62,978 bases of DNA from Massilia mucilaginosa (GTDB lineage Bacteria > Pseudomonadota > Gammaproteobacteria > Burkholderiales > Burkholderiaceae_D). The stretch lies in NCBI RefSeq assembly GCF_011682145.1, contig NZ_WHJH01000041.1, positions 1 through 62,978 of the forward strand, read 5' to 3'. The translations under genes were made by a program, and so were the position numbers. The notes beneath the pieces were generated by a model that did not search any database, was not told where the DNA came from, and was given only the letters and a program-made list of their open reading frames with translations. The first letter of the stretch is position 1. Every line of letters begins with the position of its first letter. Shown piece by piece: positions 7,553 to 17,735 of this stretch.

Positions 7553-8464
7553 ATGGACCGCTTCTTGCTGATGACATGTTTTGCCCGCACGGTAGAGATG
7601 GGAAGCCTGTCTGCTGCCGGGCGCGACCTTGGGCTGAGTCAACCCAACGTCAGCCGGTATGTGGCGGCGTTGGAAGAGCATCTGCAAATCCGGCTTCTGC
7701 ATCGTTCCACGCGCAAGCTCAGCCTCACGCCGGAAGGCGAGCGCTATTACGCGGAGGTGAGGCGTATTCTGACCGCCGTGGCGGAATCGGAAACGGCGCT
7801 TCGCGACAACGTGGAGCCATCAGGCCTATTGCGTGTTGCTTGCCCCACCGCACTGACGCATGCGTTCGTATTGCCCCACGTCCTGGAGTTTCTTCGGCGC
7901 TATCCGGCAGTCACGCTTGATCTCCAGCTCAACGATGGCTACGTCAATCTGGTCGATGAAAGCACCGAGCTGGCAATTCGCATCGGCCATCTTGAAGACA
8001 GCGCATTGCGCGCGCGCCGCATCGGCCAATTCGAGCGGGTCTGTGTTGCAAGCGAGGGATACATCGCTGCGCGCGGCTACCCGGAAACCCCTGACGATTT
8101 GCGCGGCCACGACTGTCTGCCCTACACGTTTCTCTCATCGGGCAATAGCTGGCGTTTCCGGACTGCCGAAGTCCCGGTATCGGGCCGGGTGAGTGTCAAT
8201 TCGCCCGATGCCGTGCGCGAACTGGTCGCAGCCGGTCTTGGCATCGCTTATGGGCCGCAGTGGCTGTTCGAGGCTGGATTACGCGACGGCAGCTTGCGCC
8301 TTCTGCTGCGCGAGCATGTGCCGCCACCGGTGCCGATTCATATTCTGTATGTGGCAAATCGCCTCATGCCACGGCGTGTCAGCGTGTTCATGGATTTCAT
8401 CGCCGGGAAATTCTCGTTAGTCCCCGCATTCAGTGGCACTGTTGCATCGTCCTGTCCAGCGTGA
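7553..8464 (+). CDS. LysR-family transcriptional regulator
   Basis: A 303-residue LysR protein of the CrgA/DsdC-like group often found beside SDR genes. The winged helix-turn-helix occupies residues 1-60 (GSLSAAGRDLGLSQPNVSRYVAALEEHL, then LLHRSTRKLSLTPEGERYY). The substrate-binding domain starts about residue 90 (GLLRVACPTALTHAFVLPHVLEF). The ATG has no strong ribosome site; the palindrome directly upstream may explain this. It is divergent from the SDR gene at 6663-7415 and probably activates or represses it in response to a small ligand. The pair is bracketed by the entA-end repeats. Confidence 0.92.
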   Translation: MDRFLLMTCFARTVEMGSLSAAGRDLGLSQPNVSRYVAALEEHLQIRLLHRSTRKLSLTPEGERYYAEVRRILTAVAESETALRDNVEPSGLLRVACPTALTHAFVLPHVLEFLRRYPAVTLDLQLNDGYVNLVDESTELAIRIGHLEDSALRARRIGQFERVCVASEGYIAARGYPETPDDLRGHDCLPYTFLSSGNSWRFRTAEVPVSGRVSVNSPDAVRELVAAGLGIAYGPQWLFEAGLRDGSLRLLLREHVPPPVPIHILYVANRLMPRRVSVFMDFIAGKFSLVPAFSGTVASSCPA

Positions 8465-8520
8465 CTGCTGGCGATGACGCAAAACCCCGGACCAGATAAC
8501 ACGCACGGGTGCTGCCGCAC

Positions 8521-9303
8521 TTAACTTCCCAGGGTAGCCCCGCCATCGATCCTCAAATCATGCATGGTGATGTGGCGCGCGCTGTCCGACGCCAGATACA
8601 GCACCGCGTCGGCAATATCGTCCGGCGTCGCGATCCGCTTTAGCGGAATCCCCAGCCGGAACGACTCCAGCGAACCACCGATAACGCCCTGCGACCCGTC
8701 AGCCCCATTCCACAACTGGCGCTGCATCTCGGTATCGGTCGATCCGGGCGACACCACATTGCAGCGAATCCCATGCGGCGCCAGTTCCAGCCCCAGACAG
8801 CGCATGAACTGCGTGGACGCCGCCTTCGAGGCCGCATACGCGCCCATCTGCATACGCGGCACGGTGGACGCATTCGAGGCCACCGTCACGATGGCGCCGC
8901 GCTTGCGCACCACCATGCCGGCCGCCACCGCGCGGCACAGGCGGAACACGCCGCCGGCGTTGACCGCGAAGGTCCGCTCCCAGTCGTCATCGCTGTAGTC
9001 GAGAATGGACCCCATGCGCAGGATGCCTGCCACGTTGACCAGCACATCGATCTCGCCCAGTTCGCGCCGCACGCGCGCCACCGCCGCGTTCACGGCCGCG
9101 CTGTCGGTCACATCGACCGCGATGCCGATGGCTGGGCCGCCTGCGGCGCGCAGCGTGGCCGCCATGTCCTCGACCGCTCCAGCCTTGACATCGACCACCG
9201 CCACCGCCGCGCCGCCGGCCGCCAGCTTGCGCGCCACGGCCGCGCCGATGCCCTGCGCCGCACCGGTGACCAGCGCGACCTTGCCTTCGAATTGATTTGT
9301 CAT
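8521..9303 (-). CDS. entA: 2,3-dihydro-2,3-dihydroxybenzoate dehydrogenase (EntA-like)
   Basis: A 260-residue SDR that would oxidise 2,3-dihydro-2,3-dihydroxybenzoate to 2,3-dihydroxybenzoate with NAD+. It shows TGAAQGIG (residues 13-20), NVAGILRMG, the EntA-like block [21 protein letters not shown] containing Y-x3-K, and [21 protein letters not shown] near the end. The start MTNQFEGKV has AAAGGAACGG upstream. It is the last gene of the siderophore operon, 16 bases after the ATPase gene. The function call rests on operon context as much as on sequence, since SDRs are alike. It converges with the LysR gene at 8464. Confidence 0.88.
   Translation of the reverse strand: MTNQFEGKVALVTGAAQGIGAAVARKLAAGGAAVAVVDVKAGAVEDMAATLRAAGGPAIGIAVDVTDSAAVNAAVARVRRELGEIDVLVNVAGILRMGSILDYSDDDWERTFAVNAGGVFRLCRAVAAGMVVRKRGAIVTVASNASTVPRMQMGAYAASKAASTQFMRCLGLELAPHGIRCNVVSPGSTDTEMQRQLWNGADGSQGVIGGSLESFRLGIPLKRIATPDDIADAVLYLASDSARHITMHDLRIDGGATLGS
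8524..8556. repeat. Direct repeat of entA 3' end, copy 2
   Basis: The genuine 3' end of entA ([11 protein letters not shown]), matched by the copy at 6569-6601. See that entry for the comparison. Confidence 0.75.
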
Positions 9304-9319
9304 TCCGTTCCTTTTCTGA

Positions 9320-10114
9320 TTAATGAAAACGCCTGACCGGCACCACCACCGGGGCACCGTCGCCGGGCGCCGACAGCACGTCCACGTCCAGCTCATACAA
9401 CTGGCGCACCAGCCCAGGGGTGACCACGTCGCGCGGCGCACCGGCGGCGACGATGCGGCCGTCGCGCATGGCCACCAAGGTGTCGGCATAGCGCGCCGCC
9501 GCAGCCAGGTCGTGCAGCACGATCACCACCGCGCGCCCATTCGAGGCCAGTGCGCGCACCCGGTCCAGCACATCGACCTGATGCCCCAGATCGAGCATGC
9601 TGGTGGGTTCGTCGAGCAGCAGGATCGGCGTCTCCTGCGCCAGGGTCATGGCCAGCCAGCAGCGCTGGCGCTGCCCGCCGGACAGCTGATCGAGCCGGCG
9701 CTGCGCCAGCGAGATGACGTCGGTGGCCGACATGGCCGCGTTCACCGCCAGTTCATCGTCGCGCGACCACTGGCGGAACAAGCCCTGATGCGGATGGCGG
9801 CCAAAGCGCACCAGAGCGCTGACGGTGATGCCTTCGGGCGCCTGCGGCGTCTGCGGCAGCATCGCCAGGCTGCGCGAGGCCTGCTGCTGACGCATCTGCC
9901 ACAGGTCCTGCGCGCCGAGGGTGATGCTGCCTTGCTGCGGCCGATGCAGGCGCGCCATGCAGCGCAGCAGGGTCGATTTGCCGCAGCCGTTCGGGCCGAC
10001 GATGGCGGTGACCTTGCCCGGCTCGATCGCCAGGTCGATCCCGTGCAGCACAGGGCGGCCCGGATGGCCGGCATGCAGGTTCCGCACCAGCAGTTGTGTC
10101 ATTTGTTTGTCCAT
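9320..10114 (-). CDS. Ferric-siderophore ABC transporter ATPase
   Basis: A 264-residue ATPase of the FepC/FecE/FhuC type that powers inner-membrane import of the ferric siderophore. Walker A is GPNGCGKST near residue 38, the Q-loop lies in [12 protein letters not shown], the signature is [17 protein letters not shown], Walker B is [12 protein letters not shown] and the switch histidine is in VIVLHDLA. The start is MDKQMTQLL at 10114, overlapping the preceding permease stop by one base (TAATG); the longer open frame upstream lies inside that permease. Confidence 0.95.
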   Translation of the reverse strand: MDKQMTQLLVRNLHAGHPGRPVLHGIDLAIEPGKVTAIVGPNGCGKSTLLRCMARLHRPQQGSITLGAQDLWQMRQQQASRSLAMLPQTPQAPEGITVSALVRFGRHPHQGLFRQWSRDDELAVNAAMSATDVISLAQRRLDQLSGGQRQRCWLAMTLAQETPILLLDEPTSMLDLGHQVDVLDRVRALASNGRAVVIVLHDLAAAARYADTLVAMRDGRIVAAGAPRDVVTPGLVRQLYELDVDVLSAPGDGAPVVVPVRRFH

Positions 10115-11160
10115 TACTGCGTTTCTCCGTTGCGCTCGTGAAGGAGCAGGTACAGCAAAAATGGTCCGCCGAGCAGGTTGCAGATCACGCCGACCGGCAG
10201 TTCGGCGTCGCCCAGCACCACGCGGCCAAGGGTGTCGGCGGCAGCCACCAGCAGCGCGCCGCACAAGGCCGACGCCAGCAGCGCGCCGCGTCCGTAGCCC
10301 ACCAGCCGCTCGCCGATGAAGGGCGCGGCCAGCGCCACGAAGGCAATCGGCCCGCACACGCCGACCGCCATCCCGGCCAGCAGCACGGCGCACAGCAGTA
10401 CCTGCCACTGGGTGGCGCGCACCGGCAAGCCAAGGCTTGTCGCGATGTCCGCGTCAAAACGCAGCAGCGCCAGGCGGCGGCTTGCCAGCAGCGCGGGTGG
10501 CAGCAGCACGAGCAGGGCGACGGCCAGCGGCAGGGCCGAGCCGTAGGTGCGCCCGCTCAGGCTTCCGATGCTCCACGCGTACAGCGCGCTGGCGTGCATC
10601 AGCTCCTGCTGCGACAGCACCAGTTCGGCGCCGGCGCGCAGCAGGCTGGCAATCGCGATGCCGACCACCAGCAGGCGCTGCCCACGGCTGTCGAGCGGAC
10701 CGCTGGCCAACAGCAGCAGGGCCACCGCGCCCAGGGCGCCCAGCGGCCCAACCCACCATGGCCCCAGCATGCCGGTGGTGCCGGCGATGAGGGCCATGAA
10801 CACGCCCAGCATGGCGCCATCGGCCACGCCGAGCATGTCGGGCGAGGCTAGGCGGTTACGCGTGAGGGTCTGGATCAGGCTTCCGGCCAGGCCGAGCGAG
10901 GCGCCGGCCAGCACGCCGGTGAGCACGCGCGGCAGGCGGAATTCCAGCACCATCAGGCGCGTGCCGCCGGGTGCGTCGCCATTGATGACGGCCAGCAGCT
11001 GCGATGGCGACAGCCACGCGGGGCCGGCCGACAAGGCCACGCCGACCGCCAGCGCAAGCGCCAGCAGCAAGGCGAATGTGGCGACCAGCGAGCGCCTGGC
11101 CACCAGCACCGACAGCGCGCCGCCGCGCAGCACCACCAAGCCTGTTTCGGGCGCCATCAT
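10114..11160 (-). CDS. FecCD-family siderophore permease (second subunit)
   Basis: A 348-residue integral membrane permease with about nine or ten transmembrane helices, of the BtuC/FecCD family. Family hallmarks are RLPRVLTGVLAGASLGLAGSL, TRNRLASPDMLGVADGA and the coupling-helix region CGPIAFVALAAPFIGERLVG. It would pair with the other permease as a heterodimeric channel for the ferric siderophore. It starts at ATGATG, the first ATG overlapping the upstream permease stop (ATGA), and overlaps the ATPase gene by one base. Confidence 0.93.
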   Translation of the reverse strand: MMAPETGLVVLRGGALSVLVARRSLVATFALLLALALAVGVALSAGPAWLSPSQLLAVINGDAPGGTRLMVLEFRLPRVLTGVLAGASLGLAGSLIQTLTRNRLASPDMLGVADGAMLGVFMALIAGTTGMLGPWWVGPLGALGAVALLLLASGPLDSRGQRLLVVGIAIASLLRAGAELVLSQQELMHASALYAWSIGSLSGRTYGSALPLAVALLVLLPPALLASRRLALLRFDADIATSLGLPVRATQWQVLLCAVLLAGMAVGVCGPIAFVALAAPFIGERLVGYGRGALLASALCGALLVAAADTLGRVVLGDAELPVGVICNLLGGPFLLYLLLHERNGETQ

Positions 11161-12134
11161 CTAGCGCTCCCGCGCGCCAGCCACACCAGCAGCGGCGCGC
11201 CGAGCAAGGCGGTGAGGACGCTGATCGGCGTTTCGAACGGCTGCGCCACCAGGCGCGCGCCCAGGTCGGCGAACAGCAGCACAATCGCGCCGACCCATGC
11301 CGATGCCGCCAGTTGCGCCGCCAGTCCCTGCGCCAGCGCGCGTGCCAGGAAGGGCGCCAGCAAACCGAGAAAGGCGATCGGCCCGGTCAGGGCGACCGCG
11401 CTGCCGGTCAGCAGCGTGGCCGTGAAGGCGACGGCGCCGCGCAGCATGCGCGGCGAGTGTCCGAGCGAGCGGGCGATGTCGTCGCCGAGCAGCATGGCCG
11501 ACAGCGGGCGCGCCAGGAACAGCGCGGCCAGCAGTCCAAAAATGATGAAGGGCGCGGCCAGCAGGAGCATGCCGCCGTTCGAGCCAGCGAGCGAACCGAG
11601 AACCCAGAAGCGGTACTGGTCGTAACCGGACGGCTGGCTAAGCAGCATGGCCGAACTGAGGCCATGAAACGTCGCGCCCAGCGCCACGCCCGCCAGCACG
11701 AGGCGCAGCGGACTGCTGGAGCCGCGTCCGGCGTTGGCCACGCCAAGCACGCAGGCGTTGCCGAGCAGGGCGCCGGCGCCGGCCCACAGCAGGTACGCAA
11801 GGCCGGACTCCGCGCCGGCCCAGGTGATGCCGGCCACCACGCCGAGCGCGGCGCCGGCGTTCACGCCGAGCAGGCCCGGTTCGGCGAGGCGGTTGCGGGT
11901 GACTGTTTGCATCAGCATGCCGGCCACGCCAAGGGCTGCGCCGACCAGCAGCGCGGCCAGCGTGCGTGGGGCGCGCACGTCGCGCACGATCATGTGCAGG
12001 GGCGAGTTGTCGCCGCCGGCCAGCACGGCGCGCAGGTCGGCCATGCCGGCGTCGCCGGCGCCGGTCAGCATCGATGCCAGCAGCAAGGCTGGCAGGATGG
12101 GCGCGAGGAGCGCGATGCGGCCGGCTGGACTCAA
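11157..12134 (-). CDS. FecCD-family siderophore permease (first subunit), TTG start
   Basis: A 325-residue FecCD permease: APRTLAALLVGAALGVAGMLMQ, TRNRLAEPGLLGVNAGAALG and LTGPIAFLGLLAPFLARAL are family motifs. The reading frame overlaps the binding-protein stop as TTGA, and no ATG lies near, so TTG is the likely initiator, served by translational coupling. Together with its partner it forms the inner-membrane channel. Confidence 0.9.
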   Translation of the reverse strand: MSPAGRIALLAPILPALLLASMLTGAGDAGMADLRAVLAGGDNSPLHMIVRDVRAPRTLAALLVGAALGVAGMLMQTVTRNRLAEPGLLGVNAGAALGVVAGITWAGAESGLAYLLWAGAGALLGNACVLGVANAGRGSSSPLRLVLAGVALGATFHGLSSAMLLSQPSGYDQYRFWVLGSLAGSNGGMLLLAAPFIIFGLLAALFLARPLSAMLLGDDIARSLGHSPRMLRGAVAFTATLLTGSAVALTGPIAFLGLLAPFLARALAQGLAAQLAASAWVGAIVLLFADLGARLVAQPFETPISVLTALLGAPLLVWLARGSAR

Positions 12135-13051
12135 GGCGCGGCCAGGGCTTTGTCGACGTCCGCCAGGATCGCCAGGGCGGCCAGCGGGCCGCCGGGACTG
12201 GTCCAGAGCGAGCCGTCCACCGCGCGCACCTGGTTACGCTGCGCGGCGCCAAGCTGGCGGAATGGCGGCGACTGGCGCGCCGCGGCCAGGGCGTCGTTGG
12301 CCGGTCCGCTGGTGCTCAGGGTGCCGACAAAAATCCAGTCGGCGTCGATGGCCGCCAGCGCTTCCAGGCTCAGTGGACGCGAGTGCGCGGCGCCCGGCTG
12401 CATCTGCGCTGCGGGGCGGCGCATCTTGAGGTCGGCCAGCACCAGGCTGGCAAACGAATCGCGCAGCATGTACGACGGGCCTTGCGGATTCCAGCGCACC
12501 ACGCTGACCGTGGTGTCGGCGCGCTCGCCGAGGCGCTTGCGCAAAGCGTCGGCCCTGGCGAGGTAGTCGGCCAAAAATGCGTCGGCTTCGGGCGACTTGC
12601 CCATGACCGCGCCGATGCGGCGGAAGGTGGCTTGCCAGTTTTCGCCCGGCTGGTAGGTGACCACCGTGGGGGCGATCTTGGCCAGTTGGGTCAGCAGTTC
12701 GGGGTCGCTCATGCCGCCGGCGAGGATCAGGTCGGGCTGCATGCCGACCACCAGGTCGAGCACCGGCGCGGCAAAATTGCCGGCGCTCGGGATCGCGTTA
12801 GCCGCCGCGCCGAGGTAGCGCGGCATGGCGGTCTGGCCACGCCCTTTGGTGGCGCCGGCGGGTTTGATCTTGAGCGCCAGCAGGGCGTCGAGATCGAGTT
12901 CGGACAGGGCGACCACGCGCTGGGCGCGTTCGGGCACGGTGACGGCGCGGTTGGCGGCATCCACGATCTTGCGCTGCGCCAACGCGGGCGCGGCGCACAT
13001 GGCCATGAGTGCGAACAGGGCTACGCGGAGCAGGGGTGAGAATGTGATCAT
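12131..13051 (-). CDS. Periplasmic ferric-siderophore binding protein
   Basis: A 306-residue class III periplasmic binding protein of the FhuD/FepB/FatB type. Residues 1 to about 25 form a signal peptide ending APALAQ. The Fe3+-siderophore binding fold shows AQRVVALSELDLDALLAL, VGMQPDLILAGGM and the Helical-linker TYQPGENWQATFRRIGAVMG. No lipobox cysteine is seen after the signal peptide, so it is probably soluble in the periplasm. ATGA overlap with the upstream sip gene indicates coupling. It delivers the ferric complex to the two FecCD permeases encoded next. Confidence 0.92.
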   Translation of the reverse strand: MITFSPLLRVALFALMAMCAAPALAQRKIVDAANRAVTVPERAQRVVALSELDLDALLALKIKPAGATKGRGQTAMPRYLGAAANAIPSAGNFAAPVLDLVVGMQPDLILAGGMSDPELLTQLAKIAPTVVTYQPGENWQATFRRIGAVMGKSPEADAFLADYLARADALRKRLGERADTTVSVVRWNPQGPSYMLRDSFASLVLADLKMRRPAAQMQPGAAHSRPLSLEALAAIDADWIFVGTLSTSGPANDALAAARQSPPFRQLGAAQRNQVRAVDGSLWTSPGGPLAALAILADVDKALAAP

Positions 13052-13878
13052 GATTCGGCTTCTTCCAGTTCATCCATAATGCGGTGGCGTTCGGCGTGGT
13101 ACGCCTCTTCGGTGTGTTCGTCTTTCCAGTACGGGACCGCGTACATGCCGGCGCGGGCCACGCCGCGCTCGTGCAGCAGGAAGTCGCGCACGGCCAGCAG
13201 CTGGTTACTTTCGCCGGCCAGGGTGACGGACACGCGGCCCGCCGGCCACGCCAGCGCCTTGACGGCGTCGAGCAGCAGGGTGCTGGCGCCAGCGCGCGCG
13301 CCACGGCGCGACAGCCAGTGCACTGTGAACGCGGCCGGGTAGGGCAGGGCCTGGACTTCGGAGTGGTCGGGCACTTCGATCAGCACCGTGCCGCGCGCCT
13401 TGCGTGGCACGCCGCGCAGGGCGGCGGCGATCGCTGCCAGCGCGCTCGGGTCGCCGATCATCAGGTGGTAGTCGGCGTCGGGCACGAAGCGCGGCGGGCC
13501 GCCGGGACCGGCCACGCCGACGGCGTCGCCCGCCTGGGCGTGCACGGCCCAGCGCGAGGCGGGGCCGTCGTCGCCGTGCAGTACCAGGTCCACATCGAGT
13601 TCGCCGGCGTCGGCGTCGTAGCGGGCCACGGTGTAGGTGCGGGCGATGGGGCGGATGTCGGCCGGCGGCCACACCGGGCCGTCGGGGCCGAGCGTCGGCA
13701 GCACCGGTTCGCGCTGGCCTTCGCGCGCCAGCAGCAGCTTGATGTGGGCGCCGTCGCTCTCTGGCGGGAAGCCGGCCAGCGCGTCGCCGGCCAGGGTGAT
13801 CCGGCGCATCAACGGGGTCAGTTGCAAGGTGCGGCGCACGTACAGCATCCTTGGCGGTGTGCGTTTGGGAGTGGTCAT
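13048..13878 (-). CDS. Siderophore-interacting protein (ferric-siderophore reductase)
   Basis: A 276-residue flavoprotein of the SIP/ViuB family, which reduces the imported ferric siderophore in the cytoplasm to release Fe2+. The FAD-binding motif RTYTVARYD is at about residue 84, with GDDGPASRWA and GVAGPGG after it; the NAD(P)H domain begins near YHLMIGDPSALAAIAAAL, and the end YWKDEHTEEAYHAERHRIMDE is typical of the family. The start MTTPKRTPP at 13878 overlaps the entF stop by four bases (ATGA). Reductive release fits a siderophore that cannot be opened by an esterase; no esterase gene is present. Confidence 0.94.
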   Translation of the reverse strand: MTTPKRTPPRMLYVRRTLQLTPLMRRITLAGDALAGFPPESDGAHIKLLLAREGQREPVLPTLGPDGPVWPPADIRPIARTYTVARYDADAGELDVDLVLHGDDGPASRWAVHAQAGDAVGVAGPGGPPRFVPDADYHLMIGDPSALAAIAAALRGVPRKARGTVLIEVPDHSEVQALPYPAAFTVHWLSRRGARAGASTLLLDAVKALAWPAGRVSVTLAGESNQLLAVRDFLLHERGVARAGMYAVPYWKDEHTEEAYHAERHRIMDELEEAES

Positions 13879-16800
13879 GATTTGCCTTCCGGGTGAATGC
13901 GTTGGGCCAGCACGCGGCCGATGTGCCCGAGGGGCGCCGGCTGGCTCATGGACGAATGGGTGCAATCGACGTCGATGCGTTCGAGCTGGCCGCTCACGTA
14001 CGGCGTCCAGCCTTTCCAGTCGGGGGCCTCAAGCCCGCGCCGGCTGGCATGGAAGAACAGCACGTCGCCCTCATAGCGCGGATGGCGCAGCTGGCGGTAC
14101 AGGCGCATCGACAGCAGCGCGGTGGTGGTGATGCGTTCGAGGTGGGCGTCGTCCGCCGTGGCGAGCGAGCTGCCCGGCTGGCGGAACTGCGCCAGCAGCG
14201 CCTCGCGCCCGAGCGGCTGGCCGTCGGCGTCGACCGAGGGCGCGCCGATCACATCGAGCATCGCGATCAGGGCGTCGCGCTCTTCGGCTTCCGGCTTGCC
14301 TTCCCAGATGTCGCTCGGGTAGGAGTCCATCATCGCCAGCAGCGACACCGTTTCACCCAGCGCTTGCAGGCGCGCCGCCAGCGCGTGGGCGAGGCCGCCG
14401 CCCGAGGACCAGCCGATCAGGCGGTACGGGCCGTGCGGCTGCGCGCCGCGCACCAGGCCAAGGTAATCGTCAATCTGCATGTCGATGTCGGTTGGTGGAG
14501 TGCCGCTCATGCCGCGCGCTTGCAGGCCGTAAATCGGCGTATGCGGCAGGTAGGCGGCCAGCCCCAGGTAGCACCACGACAGGCCTTCGGCCGGGTGCAC
14601 GCAGAACAGGGCGGGGCCGCTGCCGCGCTGGATGGTCAGCAGCGGCGCGAACTCGCCACCGGCGGCGGCCGCCGGCGGAGCATGGCCGACGGTGCCGAGC
14701 GAGTGCGCCAGCGCGGCCACGGTACGGTGGCGGAACAGGGCCGATACCGCCACTTCGCGCTTGAGCGCCGCGCCGAGGCGGTTGGCGACCTGGATCGCCT
14801 GCAGCGATTTGCCGCCGAGGGCAAAGAAGTCGTCCAGCGGCGTCAAGGCCTCCACGCCCAGCACTTCGCGCCAGACGGACATGACCGACTGTTCGAGCGG
14901 CGTGGCGCCGATTGCCGTTGGCGCGGCATCGAGCTCCCTGGCGCGCAGCGCGGAGCGGTCGATCTTGCCGTTGGCGTTGCGCGGCAGGCGCGCCAGGCTG
15001 GCGTAATTGGCGGGTACCGCCGCCGCCGGCAGGCGTTCGGCCAGGAAGGCGCGCAGGGCCGGTGCATTGAGCTTGCCGGCGGTGGCGACAAAGGCGCGCA
15101 GGTGCTTGGCGCCGTCGCTGTGCGACTGGCACACCACCGCCGCTTCGCGCACGCCGGGGTATTGCAGCAGGGCCGCTTCGATCTCGGTCGGATCGATGCG
15201 GTGGCCACTGATCTTGACTTCGTCGTCCAGCCGGCCCAGGTAGCGCAGTTCTCCATCGTCGCCCAGCACCACGCGGTCGCCGGTGCGGTAGGCACGGCGG
15301 CCGTCGGGCAGGGTGACAAAGCGCTGGGCGGTCAGCGCTTCTCGGTCGAAGTAGCCGCGCGCGAGGCCGCCGCCGATCAGGCACAGCTCTCCTTCTTCGC
15401 CGATGCCGACCGGGTGCTCCGCGCAGACGGCGATGTCGACACCGGGCAGCGGGCGGCCGATCGGAACCGCGTCGCCGCTCCAGGCGATGGCGTCGGGGCC
15501 GGCCAGTTGGGCGGTGGTGCAGATGACGGTCGCTTCGGTCGGGCCGTAGGTATTGAGCAGCACCAGATGGCCCGGTGCGGCGGTGCGCCAGCGCGCCACC
15601 CTTTCGGCCAGCGCGGCTTCGCCGCCGATGATGACGAGGCGCAGGCAGTCGGGCAGCTTTGCGTCAACCTGGCCGACGTGGAAGGCGAGTTCGTGCCAGA
15701 ACGCGGTCGGCAGATCGAGCACGCTGATGCGCAGGCGCGCACAGGCGTCGACGAAGCGTTCCAGCGATTCGAGCATGGCGTCGTCGCGCAGGATCAGGGT
15801 GGCGCCGGCGCCGAGGGTGAGAAAAATCTCTTCGACGCTGGCATCGAAATGCAGCGGCGCGAATTGCAGCACGCGGTCGGCCGCAGTCATCTGGTAACGG
15901 GCGCCGGCGCCGGCGCCGAAGTGGGCCAGCGCGGTGCGCTCGATCATCACGCCGTTGGGCCGGCCGGTGGAACCGGAGGTGTAGATGATGTAGGCGAGCG
16001 CGCTGTCGGCGACCGGCAGCGGGGCTGGCATTGGATCGCCTGGTGCGGCTTCGTCGATGCACAGCAGCGGCATGGAGATGGGCAGCAGTGGCGCGTACTT
16101 GCGCAGGCTGACCACCAGCGTGGGTTTGACGTCTTCCAGCACGGCGGCCACGCGCAGGGCAGGGCCGTCCGGGTCGAGCGGCACGTAGCCGCCGCCGGCC
16201 CACATGATGGCCAGCATGGCGATCACGGTATCAAGGCTGCGCGGCAGCAGCAGTACGACCCGGCTTTCTTCGGTCACGCCGGCCTCGCGCAGGCGGCCGG
16301 CCATGTTCTGCACCGCCGTCACGAGGTCGGCGTAGCTGAGTTGGGTGTCGCCGTGAATCAGGGCGGTCTTGCGCGCGTCGTGGCGCAGCAGGGACGCGAG
16401 CACGCAGACCGGTGCGCCTGGCAGCGGGCCGCCGGCCGCCAGCGCCGGTGTTGCGTGCGGCGCTTGTCCGAGAACGTCGGCAAGTGCCGCGTCGGGCTGC
16501 GCGAGCAGGGCGTCCAGCGCGTCGAGGAGCGACGCGTGCAGCGCATGCAGGGTGGCGTCGTCGTAAGCATCCGGATTGGCTTCGATGTCGATGCGGCTGT
16601 TCGCCCCTGGCGCGATGGTAATCGACAGGTCTTCGACCGGACCGGCGGACACCGGATGCGAGAGCGCCTGCAAGGGTCCGAATACCGGCGGGCGGTCGAA
16701 CGGCATCAGGTTGATCACCGCGCCGAACAGGCGGCGCGTGCCGCCGCTCATGCCCAGGTCGTGCTTCAGGTGTTCGTAGCGGTAGCGCTGGTGCGGGCGG

Positions 16801-17735
16801 ATCGCCTTCATCTCGGCGGCGACTTCGCGCGCCAGGCCGGCCAGCGATTGCGACGGCATGGGCGCCAAGCGCAGGGGCACGATATTCATCGCCATGCAGG
16901 GAATCGTCAGCGCCACCGAGCCAAGCCGGCCCATGACGGGCAGGCCAAGGGTCAGGTCGCCCGCCGACGAGTAGCGGCGCAGCCAGGCCCCGGTGGCGGC
17001 GATCAGCACGGCGGCCCAGTCCACACCGGCGGCGGCAGCCACCGCCTGGCAGCGTTCGATGGCACTGGTGGCGACGCCGCCGCGTACACGGCGCACGCCG
17101 CGCGCGACGCTGGCCGCTGGCGCCAGCATGGCCGGTGCGCGGGCGTTCATCATGCGCGCCATCCAGAAGTCGCGGTCGCGCGCGTACGCCGGCGAGGCGA
17201 GGTAGGCGGCATCTTCGGCCACCACCGGATCGAGCTTGCCGGCGCGCGCGGGCGGTGCGTCGGTATTGGCGCACAGCGCCGAATACAGGGCCGCCACGCG
17301 CTGCGCCAGCATGGCGTAGGCAAAGCCGTCGAGGGCGATGTGATGGGTGCGCAGGTACCACAGCGCTTTTTCGGGGCCGATGTGCAGCAGCGCGCTGGCG
17401 AACAGCGGGCCGCGTGCCAGGTCGGCCGGCTGTTGCAGGTCGTCCTGCATCCACAGCCGGGCGTCGGCGCCGCTCATGACGTGCTGCGCGAACGGCCAGT
17501 CCTCAACCGGATCGGGCGTTTGCCAGACCGCGTCGCCGTCGCTGGCGAAGCGCATGTGCAGGGCGTCGCATTCGCGCACGGCCTGGCGCAGCGCGGCGTC
17601 GAACAGGGCGGGCTCCAGCGGGCCGCTCAGTTCGACCGCTTCCGCCGTCCAGTAGGCCGGGCTTGCGGCGTCGAGCTGCTGTCCAAGCCAGATGCCGTAT
17701 TGGGCACTGGTCAGCGCCAGGCGCGCGCCGCTCAC
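13875..17735 (-). CDS. entF: EntF-like NRPS, single module C-A-PCP-TE
   Basis: A 1286-residue nonribosomal peptide synthetase, close in size to E. coli EntF (1293). Order: condensation domain (about 1-440; LTSAQYGIW, active-site HHIALDG near residue 130), adenylation domain (about 455-960; [45 protein letters not shown]), carrier domain ([10 protein letters not shown], phosphopantetheine serine) and thioesterase (GWSSGGG nucleophile, late DCTHSS histidine). The start is GTG overlapping the entB stop as GTGA. Hand alignment to GrsA gives specificity residues D-A-E-D-I-G-T-V-I-K, unlike the serine code D-V-W-H-x-S-L; DAE beginnings are associated with lysine. I infer it joins 2,3-dihydroxybenzoate to a basic diamino acid. 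No epimerase is seen. Confidence 0.93.
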   Translation of the reverse strand: MSGARLALTSAQYGIWLGQQLDAASPAYWTAEAVELSGPLEPALFDAALRQAVRECDALHMRFASDGDAVWQTPDPVEDWPFAQHVMSGADARLWMQDDLQQPADLARGPLFASALLHIGPEKALWYLRTHHIALDGFAYAMLAQRVAALYSALCANTDAPPARAGKLDPVVAEDAAYLASPAYARDRDFWMARMMNARAPAMLAPAASVARGVRRVRGGVATSAIERCQAVAAAAGVDWAAVLIAATGAWLRRYSSAGDLTLGLPVMGRLGSVALTIPCMAMNIVPLRLAPMPSQSLAGLAREVAAEMKAIRPHQRYRYEHLKHDLGMSGGTRRLFGAVINLMPFDRPPVFGPLQALSHPVSAGPVEDLSITIAPGANSRIDIEANPDAYDDATLHALHASLLDALDALLAQPDAALADVLGQAPHATPALAAGGPLPGAPVCVLASLLRHDARKTALIHGDTQLSYADLVTAVQNMAGRLREAGVTEESRVVLLLPRSLDTVIAMLAIMWAGGGYVPLDPDGPALRVAAVLEDVKPTLVVSLRKYAPLLPISMPLLCIDEAAPGDPMPAPLPVADSALAYIIYTSGSTGRPNGVMIERTALAHFGAGAGARYQMTAADRVLQFAPLHFDASVEEIFLTLGAGATLILRDDAMLESLERFVDACARLRISVLDLPTAFWHELAFHVGQVDAKLPDCLRLVIIGGEAALAERVARWRTAAPGHLVLLNTYGPTEATVICTTAQLAGPDAIAWSGDAVPIGRPLPGVDIAVCAEHPVGIGEEGELCLIGGGLARGYFDREALTAQRFVTLPDGRRAYRTGDRVVLGDDGELRYLGRLDDEVKISGHRIDPTEIEAALLQYPGVREAAVVCQSHSDGAKHLRAFVATAGKLNAPALRAFLAERLPAAAVPANYASLARLPRNANGKIDRSALRARELDAAPTAIGATPLEQSVMSVWREVLGVEALTPLDDFFALGGKSLQAIQVANRLGAALKREVAVSALFRHRTVAALAHSLGTVGHAPPAAAAGGEFAPLLTIQRGSGPALFCVHPAEGLSWCYLGLAAYLPHTPIYGLQARGMSGTPPTDIDMQIDDYLGLVRGAQPHGPYRLIGWSSGGGLAHALAARLQALGETVSLLAMMDSYPSDIWEGKPEAEERDALIAMLDVIGAPSVDADGQPLGREALLAQFRQPGSSLATADDAHLERITTTALLSMRLYRQLRHPRYEGDVLFFHASRRGLEAPDWKGWTPYVSGQLERIDVDCTHSSMSQPAPLGHIGRVLAQRIHPEGKS

